Below, one piece after another: positions 1 through 12,572 of a stretch of 64,000 bases of DNA. The stretch's first letter is position 1. Each line of letters starts with the position of its first letter. The translations under genes and the position numbers were made by a program. The stretch lies in NCBI GenBank assembly GCA_963921795.1, contig OY997661.1:37502820-37566819 (forward strand), given 5' to 3'. This DNA comes from Nannobrachium achirus. Taxonomy: Eukaryota > Chordata > Actinopteri > Myctophiformes > Myctophidae. The notes under the pieces are model-generated. The model was not told where the DNA came from. It worked only from the letters and a program-made list of their open reading frames with translations, and ran no database searches.

Positions 1-148
1 TAATGAGGTGACAGGCAGAAAACACCCTGAGGTAGTGAAGATAGAACAGAGAGAGATGAGTCACCTGGGCCGTGTTTCTCAACCCCTGGTCCATGTCTCA
101 GTATAGGGTCAACTCATGTTCTAACAGGGTCATAGAATACTTTCTTAT

Positions 149-413
149 TTAAACCTTTTTCACCCCCAAAATGACTTTTTCCCCCCTATTGATTACTCAC
201 CCCATGGAGATTTTTCTTTCGTTTTTGTCGCATTCCTAAACCAATAATTTGATTATCCCCACACTTTTGAGACACAAAGAGTCTCCTTTATTATTATCAT
301 CAAATTATTTGCTTAGGAGTGCGAGAAAAAAAACATCCATGAATCCAAGTCTCCGTGGGGTGAGTAATCAATAGAATACGATACAAAGTCATTTTGCAGA
401 ACTACTCTCTTAA
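149..413. mobile_element. TTAA-bounded foldback MITE, copy 1
   Basis: A left segment reading cacccccaaaatgac, then ctattgattactcacccca, returns in inverse order near 355-410. TTAA stands at both ends. The same family occurs at 1128-1428. It resembles the fish Angel-like/TTAA-target MITEs from memory of the family. It is non-coding, with arms more diverged than in copy 2. Confidence 0.6.
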
Positions 414-1127
414 ATCTATGTTCTGTTTGTTATGATAGTTTTTTGGTTGTCATAACAACTTGATGTTTGCAACTGTTGTAGTGACGTATGATTGGCTGGA
501 AATTCTACTACTACCGAGATGTGTGAAACAAGCAGTCAACCATAGACGTAAAAAATATGGATGGTGGGAACCATCACGTGACCCATTGGTTTCTATCAAA
601 GCCAAAATGAAGCTTTTTTTTGTTCTGTATGGGTGCCCATACTACAAAGGCTGTTGGCTGCCAACGGTCACGTGCAACCGCAGGGATACTTGGGAGAATG
701 TGTTAAGCGTGCCTAAAATAAAGCAGACGAAGAAGAAAGGGGGGCGGGACCTATTTTCTACAGTCTATCCTAGAGGTCTTCGGGCAGGTCCGAGATCCGA
801 AATTACCCGGGATCCGGTCCGAGCCGGGTAACAGGGCCATTTATGCGCAGTGAGACCGGGGCCGGGTCGGAGCCGCCGCCGTATGTCCCGGGTCCTGGGT
901 ATCTGATAGTGAAATCGTCGGTTCCTGATACCCAAGGGGAACCAAGTCAGCCGAGATTGAAAAAAAATGGTGCACTACAACGATTTCGCCACAAGATGGC
1001 CCTAAATGATACAGCATGTAATCTTAAGCCTAGATAGTGAAGTGAAATAAAGTCGTTTAGAACTCAGGAAGAGGAGACTGTCTGCCGTGTCTGGGGCAGT
1101 TATATTATTATTATCAAAGATTTGATA
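414..1127. other. No gene seen; CpG-bearing anonymous sequence
   Basis: The frame of 123 codons at 460-831 has no recognisable domain, and codon use gives no reason to believe it. A GC-rich patch at 770-900 (ccgggatccggtccgagccg) faces a weakly related patch near 1860-1960 and may be the ends of an old insertion holding the 1128-1428 MITE. I could not define its edges. Confidence 0.4.
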
Positions 1128-1428
1128 TTAAAGGAGTAGTTCACCCCCAAAATTACTTTTTTTCCCTATTGATTAGTCACGCCATGGAGAGTAGAGTTCA
1201 ATAATATTTTTAGTTTTTTGTCGCAAAGATGTGATAACAATAAATGTACTCCCATTCGTTCCGGATGGGGACACGTTTCGAAACGAGTCCCCATCCGGAA
1301 TCAATGGGGGTACATTTACTCGTCTTAGGAATGTGACAAAAAACAAAACATATTATTGAACTCTACTCTCCATGGCATGAGTAATCAATAGAAAAAAAAG
1401 TCATTTTGGGGGTGAACTACTCCTTTAA
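1128..1428. mobile_element. TTAA-bounded foldback MITE, copy 2
   Basis: The element opens with TTAAAGGAGTAGTTCACCC and closes with its reverse complement, ending in TTAA at 1425-1428. The arms pair almost through the whole 301 bp, including a central stem around 1255-1315 built on ttccggatgggg and its inverse. TTAA at both ends fits a TTAA target. It is non-autonomous and non-coding. Confidence 0.85.
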
Positions 1429-2059
1429 CGTATCGTGTTGGTTAGTGGTTCACAATGGAGTTGTCATCGCGTTTTGTCATGCTCTGCAAAGCATAATTGA
1501 AACTTCAAAGCAGACTATAATCAACAACACATGCGACAGAACATGATAGCATTAGCATTGGCTAGCCAAAGAAGAAGGAATAAAGAAAACATGGATTTAT
1601 TTGTATTTACAAACTGTCCGCATTGACTTACTGGAAAACATGATGTTGTGAGGAGAGGCTCAGCGCCGCTGACATTTAGGTAAGAAAGAAGTCTCATACA
1701 ACTCTTAATATAATAACGTTGGCATTCCGTCATTTCGGAGCCACAGGTTCGGGTCTCGGATCTCTTGTTCTGCGCGGTTATCGGATCTAATTTGCCTAAT
1801 AACAGTACGATCCATCACGTTTCGGGGCAGCTTGGGTAACGTTTCTCAGATTCCAAATAATAGACGGGCCATTTGGGTCCGGCTCCATTTTCCCTGGATC
1901 CATTTGGGTTCGGGTAGTTAAAATTGGAACCGAGTCCTATTCACCTTATTCCTGGCCCTCTCTAGGGAGGCTGCCATTGCCTTTTACAGAGGGCGCTAGA
2001 GAGTTTTTCTCTGTGTACTGCTTCAAAAACATCTTGAAGTCAAGGTATTTTATAATAAA
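1429..2059. other. No gene seen between two foldback elements
   Basis: Anonymous sequence. The short open frame at 1521-1733 (-) has no recognisable domain. The stretch 1740-1960 carries tttgggtccggctcc-like phrases weakly mirroring 780-880. Confidence 0.35.
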
Positions 2060-2693
2060 CTAGGATTAAAAGGAAGGATATAATACAGGGGCGTGTCCCA
2101 GCGTGGTACCGGGGTATTGCACATGCGCAGTGTAACTGAGCTGCCATGGTGGAGTGTTCCAGCAGAGGCACTTTATAAAAAAGATCATGATCCGTTCTCA
2201 GTAGAGCGAGGTGTGTGCTTGTTTGTTTGGTTCTCTCCTGGTTCTCTCTCCACTCACCTAAACAGCTGCAGGTTTGTAATTCTCATCCACAACACAGACT
2301 AATTGACATAGTAAATAAGGAACAGTGAAAGTCACACAAACACCCACAAGTTATTAGGCCTAGTATCTTTTTTTTTTTAACCATCACACTGCATATAATA
2401 AGCTATAACGTTGGGCTAATTCAGGAATATGCAACACATAGTTGTGCCTATTAGAGCACCAAATATGCCTACTTGTTTTGTGGCATAAGAACATAATTAT
2501 GAGCAAATGAAAACCAAGTCCCCAGCTGAGCTGGCAATTAAAGTGATACAAAACAAACGCTACCATTTAATGTTTACACGCCGCTGTCTACTGATCCAAA
2601 GTGTAGGTGCAGGCCAGATTGTACTGGCATGTGCAATACCCCTGTACCACGCTGGGACACGCCCCCGTATTATATCCTTCCTTTTAATCCTAG
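2060..2693. mobile_element. Foldback DNA element with terminal inverted repeats of about 70 bp
   Basis: Left arm 2060-2127 (ctaggattaaaaggaaggat, then taatacaggggcgtgtccca) is matched in reverse complement by 2620-2693. There are only a few mismatches. The roughly 490 bp between the arms has no convincing coding frame. I see no clear target duplication, so superfamily is unassigned. Confidence 0.8.
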
Positions 2694-4939
2694 ATAATAA
2701 GAAGGTAGTGACGATAAACTGGCCGGGCATGCGCTCATGGGAGCCAAAACTGGGACCGGAAGTTGTGTGAAATGCATTGGGGTCTATGGCAGCCTGATGG
2801 CAGCCAGCTGGACTATGCTTGTAAATAAATTATTTCTGAACGATTGTGTCCTTTTTCAGTTAATCAGTCCAGGAATATATAAAAATGCATATCACAGGTT
2901 GTTTTCCAATCAATAGTTGTTTGTATGTGCACAATTTTATTGAGGCATCTAAACAGCGCCATGTGGTTCGTTATTGTGCACCTAACCCACTTCTGTAGAG
3001 TGTGTGTGTGTGTGTATAAAGTGTGAAGTGTGTTTGCAGTGTAATGGTTTGAACCTTCACCCTACTATTTCTCCTCCCCCTACAGTCGATTGTAGTTTTG
3101 CATCTAATATATGCCTGTCACCTTTTTCATTTTTAATTAATTTAATATTCACTTATAAACTGCTGAATTAAACTGAAACCTTCTATTGGAAACGTGATAT
3201 TTTATAGTGTGATTTAAAAATAAATGTACTTCATTATTCTTGAGAAGCACGTCTCTGCTCCCCTTATTTTACAAACAAACCTGTGTTGCTATTCATGTGG
3301 TTATTTTAGCACTTTACTCCTTGGGCGAAACGTGGCGTTGTCGATGTTGTTACTATGTTATAAATCTGCCATGGTTACACATGTATTGAAAATAACCATC
3401 AACAAGCTCGCATCGCAATGTTATTTTCAAAAGATTTGTATATATTTGATTACTTGTCAAATGCCACACTCTGCATAATGAGCACTTTCTACTTTTGGTA
3501 CAGTACTTTATTTGAAAACAATACTTTAATTTTTAATTCCTGAGTTTAACTTGTGAGATTATTTCTAAATTGCAGTAGTGATTGATTGGTTTGCAGAGAC
3601 AAAGGTACCTAGCAGTAGGCTACAGGGGGAGAGCCTGCACGATTGTAATGTTTTTCACATTTCAATATTTTACTCAGATTCTTTTACCTACAGGCAAAGG
3701 ACCTACACATGTCTGCTATCATAAGCCACTTCAAGTTTTTCATTTTATAAAACAGATCATTATTAAACCGAAAGTGGATGCTATTCCGATGTTACATTTG
3801 AAGCCCACATGGGATTAATTGTAACGGCATGATTTACAAATGTAACCGAGCTAAAGAACCGCATTGAACAAATAGTTTTTAGTTTAAATCAATTATATTT
3901 CATTCAAGCAACTATTTTACATTGTTTTCATACCAAGGATGTGATAAGATACTATATCATATGCCAGGAACATATTAAATATTAAATATTATATTATGAT
4001 TAATGCAACACGTTATACATCCCTAATCTGACTTAACATACCCTGTAATTGAATGTCAGCTGACTGTCAGCTGACTGAACGTTTTGAACGAAACACCTGG
4101 TTGTTAAGTTCTGAAAGGAAGCACTTGCACTGTACAAGCTCTTGTAGTATCTTGTAGTGAGCTTGTAGATCTGCTACTTTTGGTGAATATCCCGATAGAA
4201 TAGGGATGCTGGGGTTTAGTGATTGATAATGTATAAACATTTATTTATTTTAAATCTGTCCTAATGACAAATTTAAAGGAGCCTCTACGCACACTCAAAA
4301 GTGTGCAAAATCATGTTCTTTATTTTCAGTTAAATTTCGGTTGAAAGCTTTTGGTCATAGAACTTCTTCAGGCATGCAGCACCTCACAAATCTATTGGCA
4401 GATGAGTGGTGGTCCTTTCACTATTATCCGTCCTCAGATATTTTCTCAAGTTGTTATATATTTGTTAGGCCTATGGACAGTATTTGTCATTATTCCAATA
4501 ATAATAAACATGCTGCATCTGCATAAAGCAAGTATTTTCTACTCCCATGTTGTTGAGTATTAATAAAATATCTGTTTACGGTAGATTTAGAGAAGATAAA
4601 AAATATGCGATTAAATATTTGAATCGATCCCCAGCCTTACTAACTAAACAATACCTACTTGACGAGATTCACACGGAAGTAGTTCTGGTCCAAAACGTAA
4701 ACAGTAGTGGAAGATGGATGCCTTTATGCTTGTGCTATTTTAGCGAGAATCCAATGCCATCCTTGGCATCAAAAGTGTTTTTTGGAGAAAATGGACTGTA
4801 AAGATGAGAAAGACTGTTGGTTTCAATGGGATGGGATCACTATTGTGTGCACATGGATGCGCGATGATGATGAATCGGCGACTCCACCAGTGCCAGGTCT
4901 TTCACCGGACTGCGAAAAGCCTCATGTAAAAGTATCTCA
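2694..4939. other. AT-rich stretch without a supported gene
   Basis: Many short frames, none with a recognisable domain. It holds a short GT run at 3000-3015, a half copy of the window-wide palindromic motif at 4159-4176 (gagcttgtagatctgcta), and phrases at 4205 and 4620-4640 (gctggggatcgattcaaa on the minus strand) that resemble fish hAT ends. The last is inference only. Confidence 0.4.
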
Positions 4940-5093
4940 TGTTATATACTTAAATGGTTTCCTGTGGAAATAAGCTTAGTCTTTTCTAGGATCTCCTTTT
5001 AGTAGACCTTGTACCAGTGAACTGTACCGTCATGAAACTGCACTTTTCCTATGCAAACTTCTAATAAAGTCTTCAATCAATCAATCAAAGGTA
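4940..5093 (+). mobile_element. LINE 3' untranslated tail, 5'-truncated
   Basis: This segment ends in aataaagtcttcaatcaatc, a simple TCAA-repeat tail of the kind many non-LTR retrotransposons carry. It matches, in inverse orientation, the 3' end of the LINE remnant at 50095-50838, including gtagaccttgtaccagtgaa and ttcctatgcaaacttctaat. Only the untranslated tail is present here. Confidence 0.7.
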
Positions 5094-5126
5094 GGTAGCC
5101 AGTGCCAGCTTTACTGTATATACAGT

Positions 5127-5201
5127 ATATTTCGCGAGTATTCACGGGATCGGCACGCAGGATACCTTTTAATATTTCACGAGTATTCGCGGGATCGGCA
5201 C
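5127..5201. repeat. Two-copy 45-bp local duplication
   Basis: A 30-bp core (atatttcgcgagtattcacg, then ggatcggcac) at 5127-5156 recurs at 5172-5201 with two substitutions. Confidence 0.75.
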
Positions 5202-6043
5202 TTAATAAGTTAAAACGATATAAACTAATGAAGAATGGAGACAACCATCTAGATTTTATCTCAGCAACATTAAAGAAAAGATTTGCAGACCAAAGATACT
5301 CAAGGTGATTTTTGAGCGGTGGTCACACCGTCTCCATAGCTTGGCCGTGTGTGTATCCGTGTGTGTCTGTGTGTCTGTCTGTATGTAGCCTCTGGTGTAT
5401 GTAGCCTGAGTACCCTGTGTGACCAGAGAGGTGCTGTTGAGTCTAGTCTGCCCTGAGCATCAACTGCAATAGCAGTGGCGGCCTGAGTGACATCATGCAT
5501 GCATGCACGCAAGCAAGCACCCCCCCCCCCCCCCCCCCATTTTTTTTCTTTTTTTACACATATTTTTTAATTTTTATTATTATTATTATTACCCCCCATA
5601 TATTTGTTTTGCTGTTGCGCAGCCTCCACGACCACCGCTCAGTTCACACGGGTGTGATTTTTTTATGCATTTTGCGAAATAACAGTTTTTCTGCATAACT
5701 CGGTCTAGGTTGGATAAAAATAATTTGTACTTCCTGGACACGTTCATTACGGCCCTGGTCACATACTGATGCGATGACGTCATGATGGCATTGACCAATC
5801 AAGAGATAATGTGCTTGTTACAATTATGAAGCGTTACAAATGAGGCGGCTCTCCCCCTATAAATAAGCAACTTCTTCACTTAAGAACAGGGGTCTTCAAT
5901 GTGTTCAGGCCAGGGACCTATTAATAATATGTCAATTGCACAGCACAGTAATCATACAAGCTATTCAAAATGGACAGAACCATGTTTTATTTTTAACATA
6001 AATGTGGAAAATGTTTTAAAAATATTTGAAGACAAATGTACTT
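5202..6043. other. No gene; homopolymer tracts and a possible hAT end
   Basis: Contains a C tract at 5520-5538 followed by T-rich DNA. A perfect CRE-type octamer TGACGTCA lies at 5775-5782; I have no evidence that it is used. From 5887, caggggtcttcaatgtg and the later gtggatccccc phrase resemble the end of a fish hAT-type MITE, perhaps continuing to 7000-7095. Confidence 0.4.
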
Positions 6044-6063
6044 GGGGGGGGGGGGGGGGGGGG
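6044..6063. repeat. G homopolymer, 20 nt
   Basis: Uninterrupted G run; length is likely polymorphic and prone to sequencing error. Confidence 0.9.
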
Positions 6064-6167
6064 ACAAAAATAAATGGATTTATTTATTCATTTCCATTAA
6101 TCAAGCAATAATTTTGAGGGCCCCCTGCAGTACCTCCGCGGACCCCCTGGGGGTCGTGGATCCCCCC

Positions 6168-7527
<1,360 letters not shown>

Positions 7528-7682
7528 TGTAACGTTTAGCAGACTGAGTGAGGCAGCTCGCTCCAACCGGTACGCGAACCCCAGCCCCCCACTCAGCAGA
7601 CGAGGAAGCAACCCGCTGCCCCAAGAAGGCTAGCCCACTTGGCGGAGTGAGTTACGGCCTGATCTCTTGCTGGGTCGTTACA
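7528..7682 (-). repeat. TRIM 3' LTR (minus-strand sense)
   Basis: Second member of the LTR pair, next to the purine tract at 7683-7700. Confidence 0.75.
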
Positions 7683-7700
7683 CTACCCCCTCCTCACAGA
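7683..7700 (-). promoter_or_regulatory. Putative polypurine tract of the TRIM
   Basis: Minus-strand tctgtgaggagggggtag, directly upstream of the 3' LTR, fits a plus-strand primer. Confidence 0.6.
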
Positions 7701-7780
7701 AGCGTGCCCTCGCGCTTCACGCTTCACTGCACACGGCCGGTCCCTCACGTCCCTCACGCGAGGGCACACTCCACGGGTTT

Positions 7781-7796
7781 GCCCGTCTGACACCAA
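7781..7796 (-). promoter_or_regulatory. Putative tRNA primer-binding site of the TRIM
   Basis: Minus-strand TTGGTGTCAGACGGGC directly abuts the 5' LTR. TGGTGTCAG is the 3' end complement used by many vertebrate retroelements primed by a leucine tRNA; the assignment is from memory. Confidence 0.6.
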
Positions 7797-7951
7797 TGTA
7801 ACGTTTAGCAGACTGAGTGAGGCAGCTCGCTCCAACCGGGACGCAAACCCCAGCCCCCCACTCAGCAGACGAGGAAGCAACCCGCTGCCCCAAGAAGGCT
7901 AGCCCACTTGGCGGAGCGAGTTACGGCCTGATCTCTTGCTGGGTCGTTACA
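7797..7951 (-). repeat. TRIM 5' LTR (minus-strand sense)
   Basis: TG...CA ends with a 7-bp terminal inverted repeat TGTAACG/CGTTACA. It differs from the other LTR at a few bases (for example gggacgcaaac against ggtacgcgaac), so the pair is not brand new. Confidence 0.75.
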
Positions 7952-8994
7952 CTATGAACAGGAAGCCGTGGGCGGGGCCAGGAATAAGGTGAATAGCATA
8001 GTAATATATAAGAAGGCTAGATAGCTCACGAACGCTGTTGGCCAATGGGGACTGACGTCGCCCCAGGTCGGCCATCTTGGGACAGGACCGATCGCCCAGT
8101 ATAACATTAATGTCTATAGTGCATGTACTAGATGGGGGCTTCAAGATGGGGCTTCAATGTTATTTTATTAAGGACATAACAAAACCAAATAGACCTATTT
8201 CTTAACTAAAAGAATACATTTTATTTCAGCACTGCAACTGCAAGTAATTTCTCAATCAGTAACATGACCAATCCTCCCCTCCCTCTGAGATCAGACCACC
8301 AACAGCTAGACGAGTAGTACATACATAATATATTTTTAAACCCCATGCTACACAGGTAGCTTTTGATGGCCCTTGATATTGAAGTAGGTTACATGCAGTA
8401 CACCTGTTTGAAGGTTCAATGGACCAATATTATATTGAACAGCTCAACAATGATCAATGAGGTTGGGGGTTAGACTGGAACTTTGGGGGGCTGTTGAGAG
8501 GGCGGTGGCGTGGCAGTGTAGAGAGATAAACAGGATACCATCAAGTATACCTGTAGTATTAGAACTGAATAGCAAAATCACAGTGGGTTCCTTTTCTCAG
8601 ATGGCATTCAGTGCACTACTCATGGGCTCATACTTTCTTGCTTGGAGTAAACTTTAAATGTAAAGCCTGAAAGGAGGTAAACCAGACTCAAATACATCCA
8701 TTGGGGAAAAATGTACCCATTATTTAACATCTGCATTACTTATTTTACAAGAAGACTACACAATTATAGAATGTAGAAGAATGTTTTATTTGATCCTTGT
8801 TTGCCTGTTATCTCTCCTATGGTACCAGATCAATACAGCATGGAATTGTGGATAAAATGTTTCCAAATGACCACTGAGGAACATTGGCTCGAAGCCAAAA
8901 TTAGGCTTCTGTATGTGCACACAGAGTTTGAGCGAATGGCCTTTAAAAAGGACCGTTTTGGGTCGCTTCTGTCTCACGTTGTCTTTCTGTAAGC

Positions 8995-9683
8995 TAAGCT
9001 TTAAAACGGCCATTTTAGCAATATGGTGCAGCCTCAGCTTAAAAAATAGGGACACAAATAACTTCAACAGTGTATGGTGGTGACTGTCAATGCCCGAGCA
9101 AAAACACATCCTCTGAACCTATCCTCCTATCCTATGGGCTGTTTTCATCTGGAATCTGCAGATGCCTGGCGAACGACCCACTCTGCTGCCTTCACCATGC
9201 CTTCAGAACAGATGGTATCACCAGACCTCCATTGCTTTTCAGGGTCAGCAGGTGGTAGCTCTTGTCCTTACAGGCAGATTCAGCATCGGTCACAAGGCTG
9301 GCCCGGCAGACATCACAGGACAGCTTCTTCAAAGTGCGTCGCACAACAAATCATGAAATTAGCAGTAGACAGATTATTATAATACTTAATAAGCATGGAG
9401 ACTTACTTTTTTTTTACTATCATGTATCATGTAACATGCGTCAATCTAATACACCTTGAATTGTTGTTGGCCAATGATGCATAGGCCTACCCTGTGAAGA
9501 TGAGCAGGGAAGTTGAAGATGGTGGGCACAACACCAGCTTTAGGCCGGACAGTCTGCCCAGTCCTGTCAAAGTCTTCACTTCTGAAGTGCTCTCTGCAGA
9601 GCAGTGTCCTGTCATTTGCAACAAAACCATCCCTTCTTAGGGCAAGTTCCCACTGTATCCTGCTCTCTAGGCTTTTGGGAAAC
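8995..9683 (-). pseudogene. Broken THAP-domain / P-element-like transposase, copy 1
   Basis: A putative exon at 9491-9683 encodes the second half of a THAP zinc finger: FPKSLESRIQW, then LCREHF (the C-x2-H ligands) and VVPTIFNFPAHL at its end, matching the family's AVPTIF box. It has an acceptor ttctttttttaaag and a donor GTAGGC. A second block at 9145-9340 reads LKKLSCDVC, then LLTLKSNGGLVIPS and, after a frameshift, VKAAEWVVRQAS, as in THAP9/P-element transposases. A third piece near 9000-9100 reads FKLRLHHIAKM. The first CCCH half is absent and a hairpin MITE lies where it should be. Stops and frameshifts make it non-functional. The THAP call is firm; the P-element link is an inference from the second block. 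Confidence 0.7.
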
Positions 9684-9893
9684 CTTTAAAAAAAGAAATG
9701 GGATTTACTTATTTGCTCAATGTAAATGCCTAAGGTACATTGTAATGTATGTAAATGAATAACTATGTGAGAAATGTGTGGAATAAAATGTATATATTAA
9801 AAAATATATATATTAAAAAGAAATGGGAGAAAAGGTACCCAGATATACCCAGATAACATTTCCACCCTTCTTTCCTTTAACATTAAGGGTAAA

Positions 9894-10230
9894 GGCTCTT
9901 TTCCACCGGCAGCGATAACGATGACGATAACGATTTAAAAAAGTGGGTTTTCAATTGAAGTGGATCGGCAGCATCCACCCAACACCGATAAAGACAACGA
10001 TAGCCGACAACTACATCGTTAGGATCAACAACGATGTGGTTAAGATCACAGTGATATGGAACTGGGTCTCTGACAAACAGCTCGAGGTGCGCTCTGAGCG
10101 AGCGGCTGTTAATTGGCGCCTCTTCACATTGATGTCCGATAACTTTATCGGACATCAATGTGAAGGCATAATTATCGCTGTGATATTTTATGGCTATCGT
10201 CATCGTTATCGCTGCCGGTGGAAAAGGGCC
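9894..10230. mobile_element. Hairpin MITE, copy 1
   Basis: Ends ggctcttttccaccggcagc and its inverse form arms of about 38 bp, continuing as gataacgatgacgata. A second perfect palindrome is nested inside at 10123-10164. No coding. It sits next to the THAP exon and may have removed the upstream exon. Confidence 0.85.
10123..10164. repeat. Perfect 19-bp stem with 4-nt loop, copy 1
   Basis: ttcacattgatgtccgata, loop actt, then the exact reverse complement. It is the internal cruciform-prone core of the MITE. Confidence 0.95.
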
Positions 10231-10241
10231 ATAATGATGTA

Positions 10242-10407
10242 CACACTAAAAACTGCTGGGTAGATTCATCTACCCAAAATCTGAGTAAAAGATGGTTTAC
10301 CCATTAGCATTATGGGTTATTATAATGGTGATTGTATGTATAATGGGTTGTTTTATACAGCTCATACATAACCCAGCTGCTGAGTAAAATTGTTTTACTC
10401 AGTATTG
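10242..10407. mobile_element. Truncated TA-target MITE
   Basis: Left end CACACTAAAAACTGCTGGGT of the element that is complete at 12921-13721. Cut at the duplication breakpoint. Confidence 0.8.
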
Positions 10408-10460
10408 AGAAAATAGATTTGTTCTCCATCCAACACAGAAGACTCTCCTCTTCAGACGGT
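10408..10460. repeat. 53-bp junction filler between the duplicated units
   Basis: Not present at either outer edge. Bases 10413-10452 are the reverse complement of 15106-15145 with one mismatch, which suggests copied (templated) filler made during repair. Confidence 0.8.
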
Positions 10461-11674
10461 GCCCGTCTGACACCAATGTAACGTTTAGCAGACTGAGTGA
10501 GGCAGCTCGCTCCAACCGGGACGCAAACCCCAGCCCCCCACTCAGCAGACGAGGAAGCAACCCGCTGCCCCAAGAAGGCTAGCCCACTTGGCGGAGCGAG
10601 TTACGGCCTGATCTCTTGCTGGGTCGTTACACTATGAACAGGAAGCCGTGGGCGGGGCCAGGAATAAGGTGAATAGCATAGTAACATATAAGAAGGCTAG
10701 ATAGCTCACGCACGCTGTTGGCCAATGGGGACTGACGTCGCCCCAGGTCGGCCATCTTGGGACAGGACCGATCGCCCAGTATAACATTAATGTCTATAGT
10801 GCATGTACTAGATGGGGGCTTCAAGATGGGGCTTCAATGTTATTTTATTAAGGACATAACAAAACCAAATAGACCTATTTCTTAACTAAAAGAATACATT
10901 TTATTTCAGCACTGCAACTGCAAGTAATTTCTCAATCAGTAACATGACCAATCCTCCCCTCCCTCTGAGATCAGACCACCAACAGCTAGACGAGTAGTAC
11001 ATACATAATATATTTTTAAACCCCATGCTACACAGGTAGCTTTTGATGGCCCTTGATATTGAAGTAGGTTACATGCAGTACACCTGTTTGAAGGTTCAAT
11101 GGACCAATATTATATTGAACAGCTCAACAATGATCAATGAGGTTGGGGGTTAGACTGGAACTTTGGGGGGCTGTTGAGAGGGCGGTGGCGTGGCAGTGTA
11201 GAGAGATAAACAGGATACCATCAAGTATACCTGTAGTATTAGAACTGAATAGCAAAATCACAGTGGGTTCCTTTTCTCAGATGGCATTCAGTGCACTACT
11301 CATGGGCTCATACTTTCTTGCTTGGAGTAAACTTTAAATGTAAAGCCTGAAAGGAGGTAAACCAGACTCAAATACATCCATTGGGGAAAAATGTACCCAT
11401 TATTTAACATCTGCATTACTTATTTTACAAGAAGACTACACAATTATAGAATGTAGAAGAATGTTTTATTTGATTCTTGTTTGCCTGTTATCTCTCCTAT
11501 GGTACCAGATCAATACAGCATGGAATTGTGGATAAAATGTTTCCAAATAACCACTGAGGAACATTGGCTCGAAGCCAAAATTAGGCTTCTGTATGTGCAC
11601 ACAGAGTTTGAGCGAATGGCCTTTAAAAAGGACCGTTTTGGGTCGCTTCTGTCTCACGTTGTCTTTCTCTAAGC

Positions 11675-12362
11675 TAAGCTTTAAAACAGCCATTTTAGCA
11701 ATATGGTGCAGCCTCAGCTTAAAAAATAGGGACACAAATAACTTCAACAGTGTATGGTGGTGACTGTCAATGCCCGAGCAAAAACACATCCTCTGAACCT
11801 ATCCTCCTATCCTATGGGCTGTTTTCATCTGGAATCTGCAGATGCCTGGCGAACGACCCACTCTGCTGCCTTCACCATGCCTTCAGAACAGATGGTATCA
11901 CCAGACCTCCATTGCTTTTCAGGGTCAGCAGGTGGTAGCTCTTGTCCTTACAGGCAGATTCAGCATCGGTCACAAGGCTGGCCCGGCAGACATCACAGGA
12001 CAGCTTCTTCAAAGTGCGTCGCACAACAAATCATGAAATTAGCAGTAGACAGATTATTATAATACTTAATAAGCATGGAGACTTACTTTTTTTTACTATC
12101 ATGTATCATGTAACATGCGTCAATCTAATACACCTTGAATTGTTGTTGGCCAATGATGCATAGGCCTACCCTGTGAAGATGAGCAGGGAAGTTGAAGATG
12201 GTGGGCACAACACCAGCTTTAGGCCGGACAGTCTGCCCAGTCCTGTCAAAGTCTTCACTTCTGAAGTGCTCTCTGCAGAGCAGTGTCCTGTCATTTGCAA
12301 CAAAACCATCCCTTCTTAGGGCAAGTTCCCACTGTATCCTGCTCTCTAGGCTTTTGGGAAAC
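11675..12362 (-). pseudogene. Broken THAP-domain / P-element-like transposase, copy 2
   Basis: Duplicate of 8995-9683 created by the segmental duplication, with the THAP exon at 12170-12362. It shares the same disruptions, so the gene was dead before it was duplicated. Confidence 0.7.
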
Positions 12363-12572
12363 CTTTAAAAAAAGAAATGGGATTTACTTATTTGCTCAAT
12401 GTAAATGCCTAAGGTACAATGTAATGTATGTAAATGAATAACTATGTGAGAAATGTGTGGAATAAAATGTATATATTAAAAAATATATATAATAAAAAGA
12501 AATGGGAGAAAAGGTACCCAGATATACCCAGATAACATTTCCACCCTTCTTTCCTTTAACATTAAGGGTAAA

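Larger units (their letters stand above)
7528..7951 (-). mobile_element. TRIM: miniature LTR retrotransposon with two LTRs and no coding
   Basis: Two 155-bp direct repeats (7528-7682, 7797-7951) each begin TGTAACG and end CGTTACA, the TG...CA ends expected of LTRs. They enclose only 114 bp. Reading the minus strand, the first LTR is followed at once by TTGGTGTCAGACGGG, a plausible primer-binding site of the tRNA-Leu type, and the second is preceded by the purine tract GAGGAGGGGGTAG. This is the layout of a terminal-repeat retrotransposon in miniature: no gag or pol, mobilised in trans by an unknown partner. I see no 5-bp target duplication. The alternative is a duplicated SINE, since the repeat also carries tRNA-like A and B boxes. 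Confidence 0.75.
7781..10407. repeat. Tandem segmental duplication, unit 1
   Basis: 2,627 bp repeated at 10461-13086 with only scattered single-base differences and small indels, so roughly 99% identity by eye. The left breakpoint falls inside the TRIM, exactly at its primer-binding site. The right breakpoint truncates a TA-flanked MITE that is complete in unit 2. Confidence 0.95.

Noticed and set aside
460..831. 123-codon frame near the left edge
   Set aside because: No recognisable domain and no flanking gene signals.
4707..4973. 88-codon frame with an acidic Asp/Glu-rich middle as a possible exon
   Set aside because: No domain, no splice signals I trust, and it overlaps the start of a LINE 3' tail.
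7838..7851. Canonical tRNA gene at the TRIM LTR
   Set aside because: A and B boxes are present but the acceptor and T stems do not pair.
9074..9382. Plus-strand frame of 102 codons, repeated at 11754-12062
   Set aside because: Shadow of the minus-strand THAP/P-element-like remnant; duplicated only through the segmental copy.
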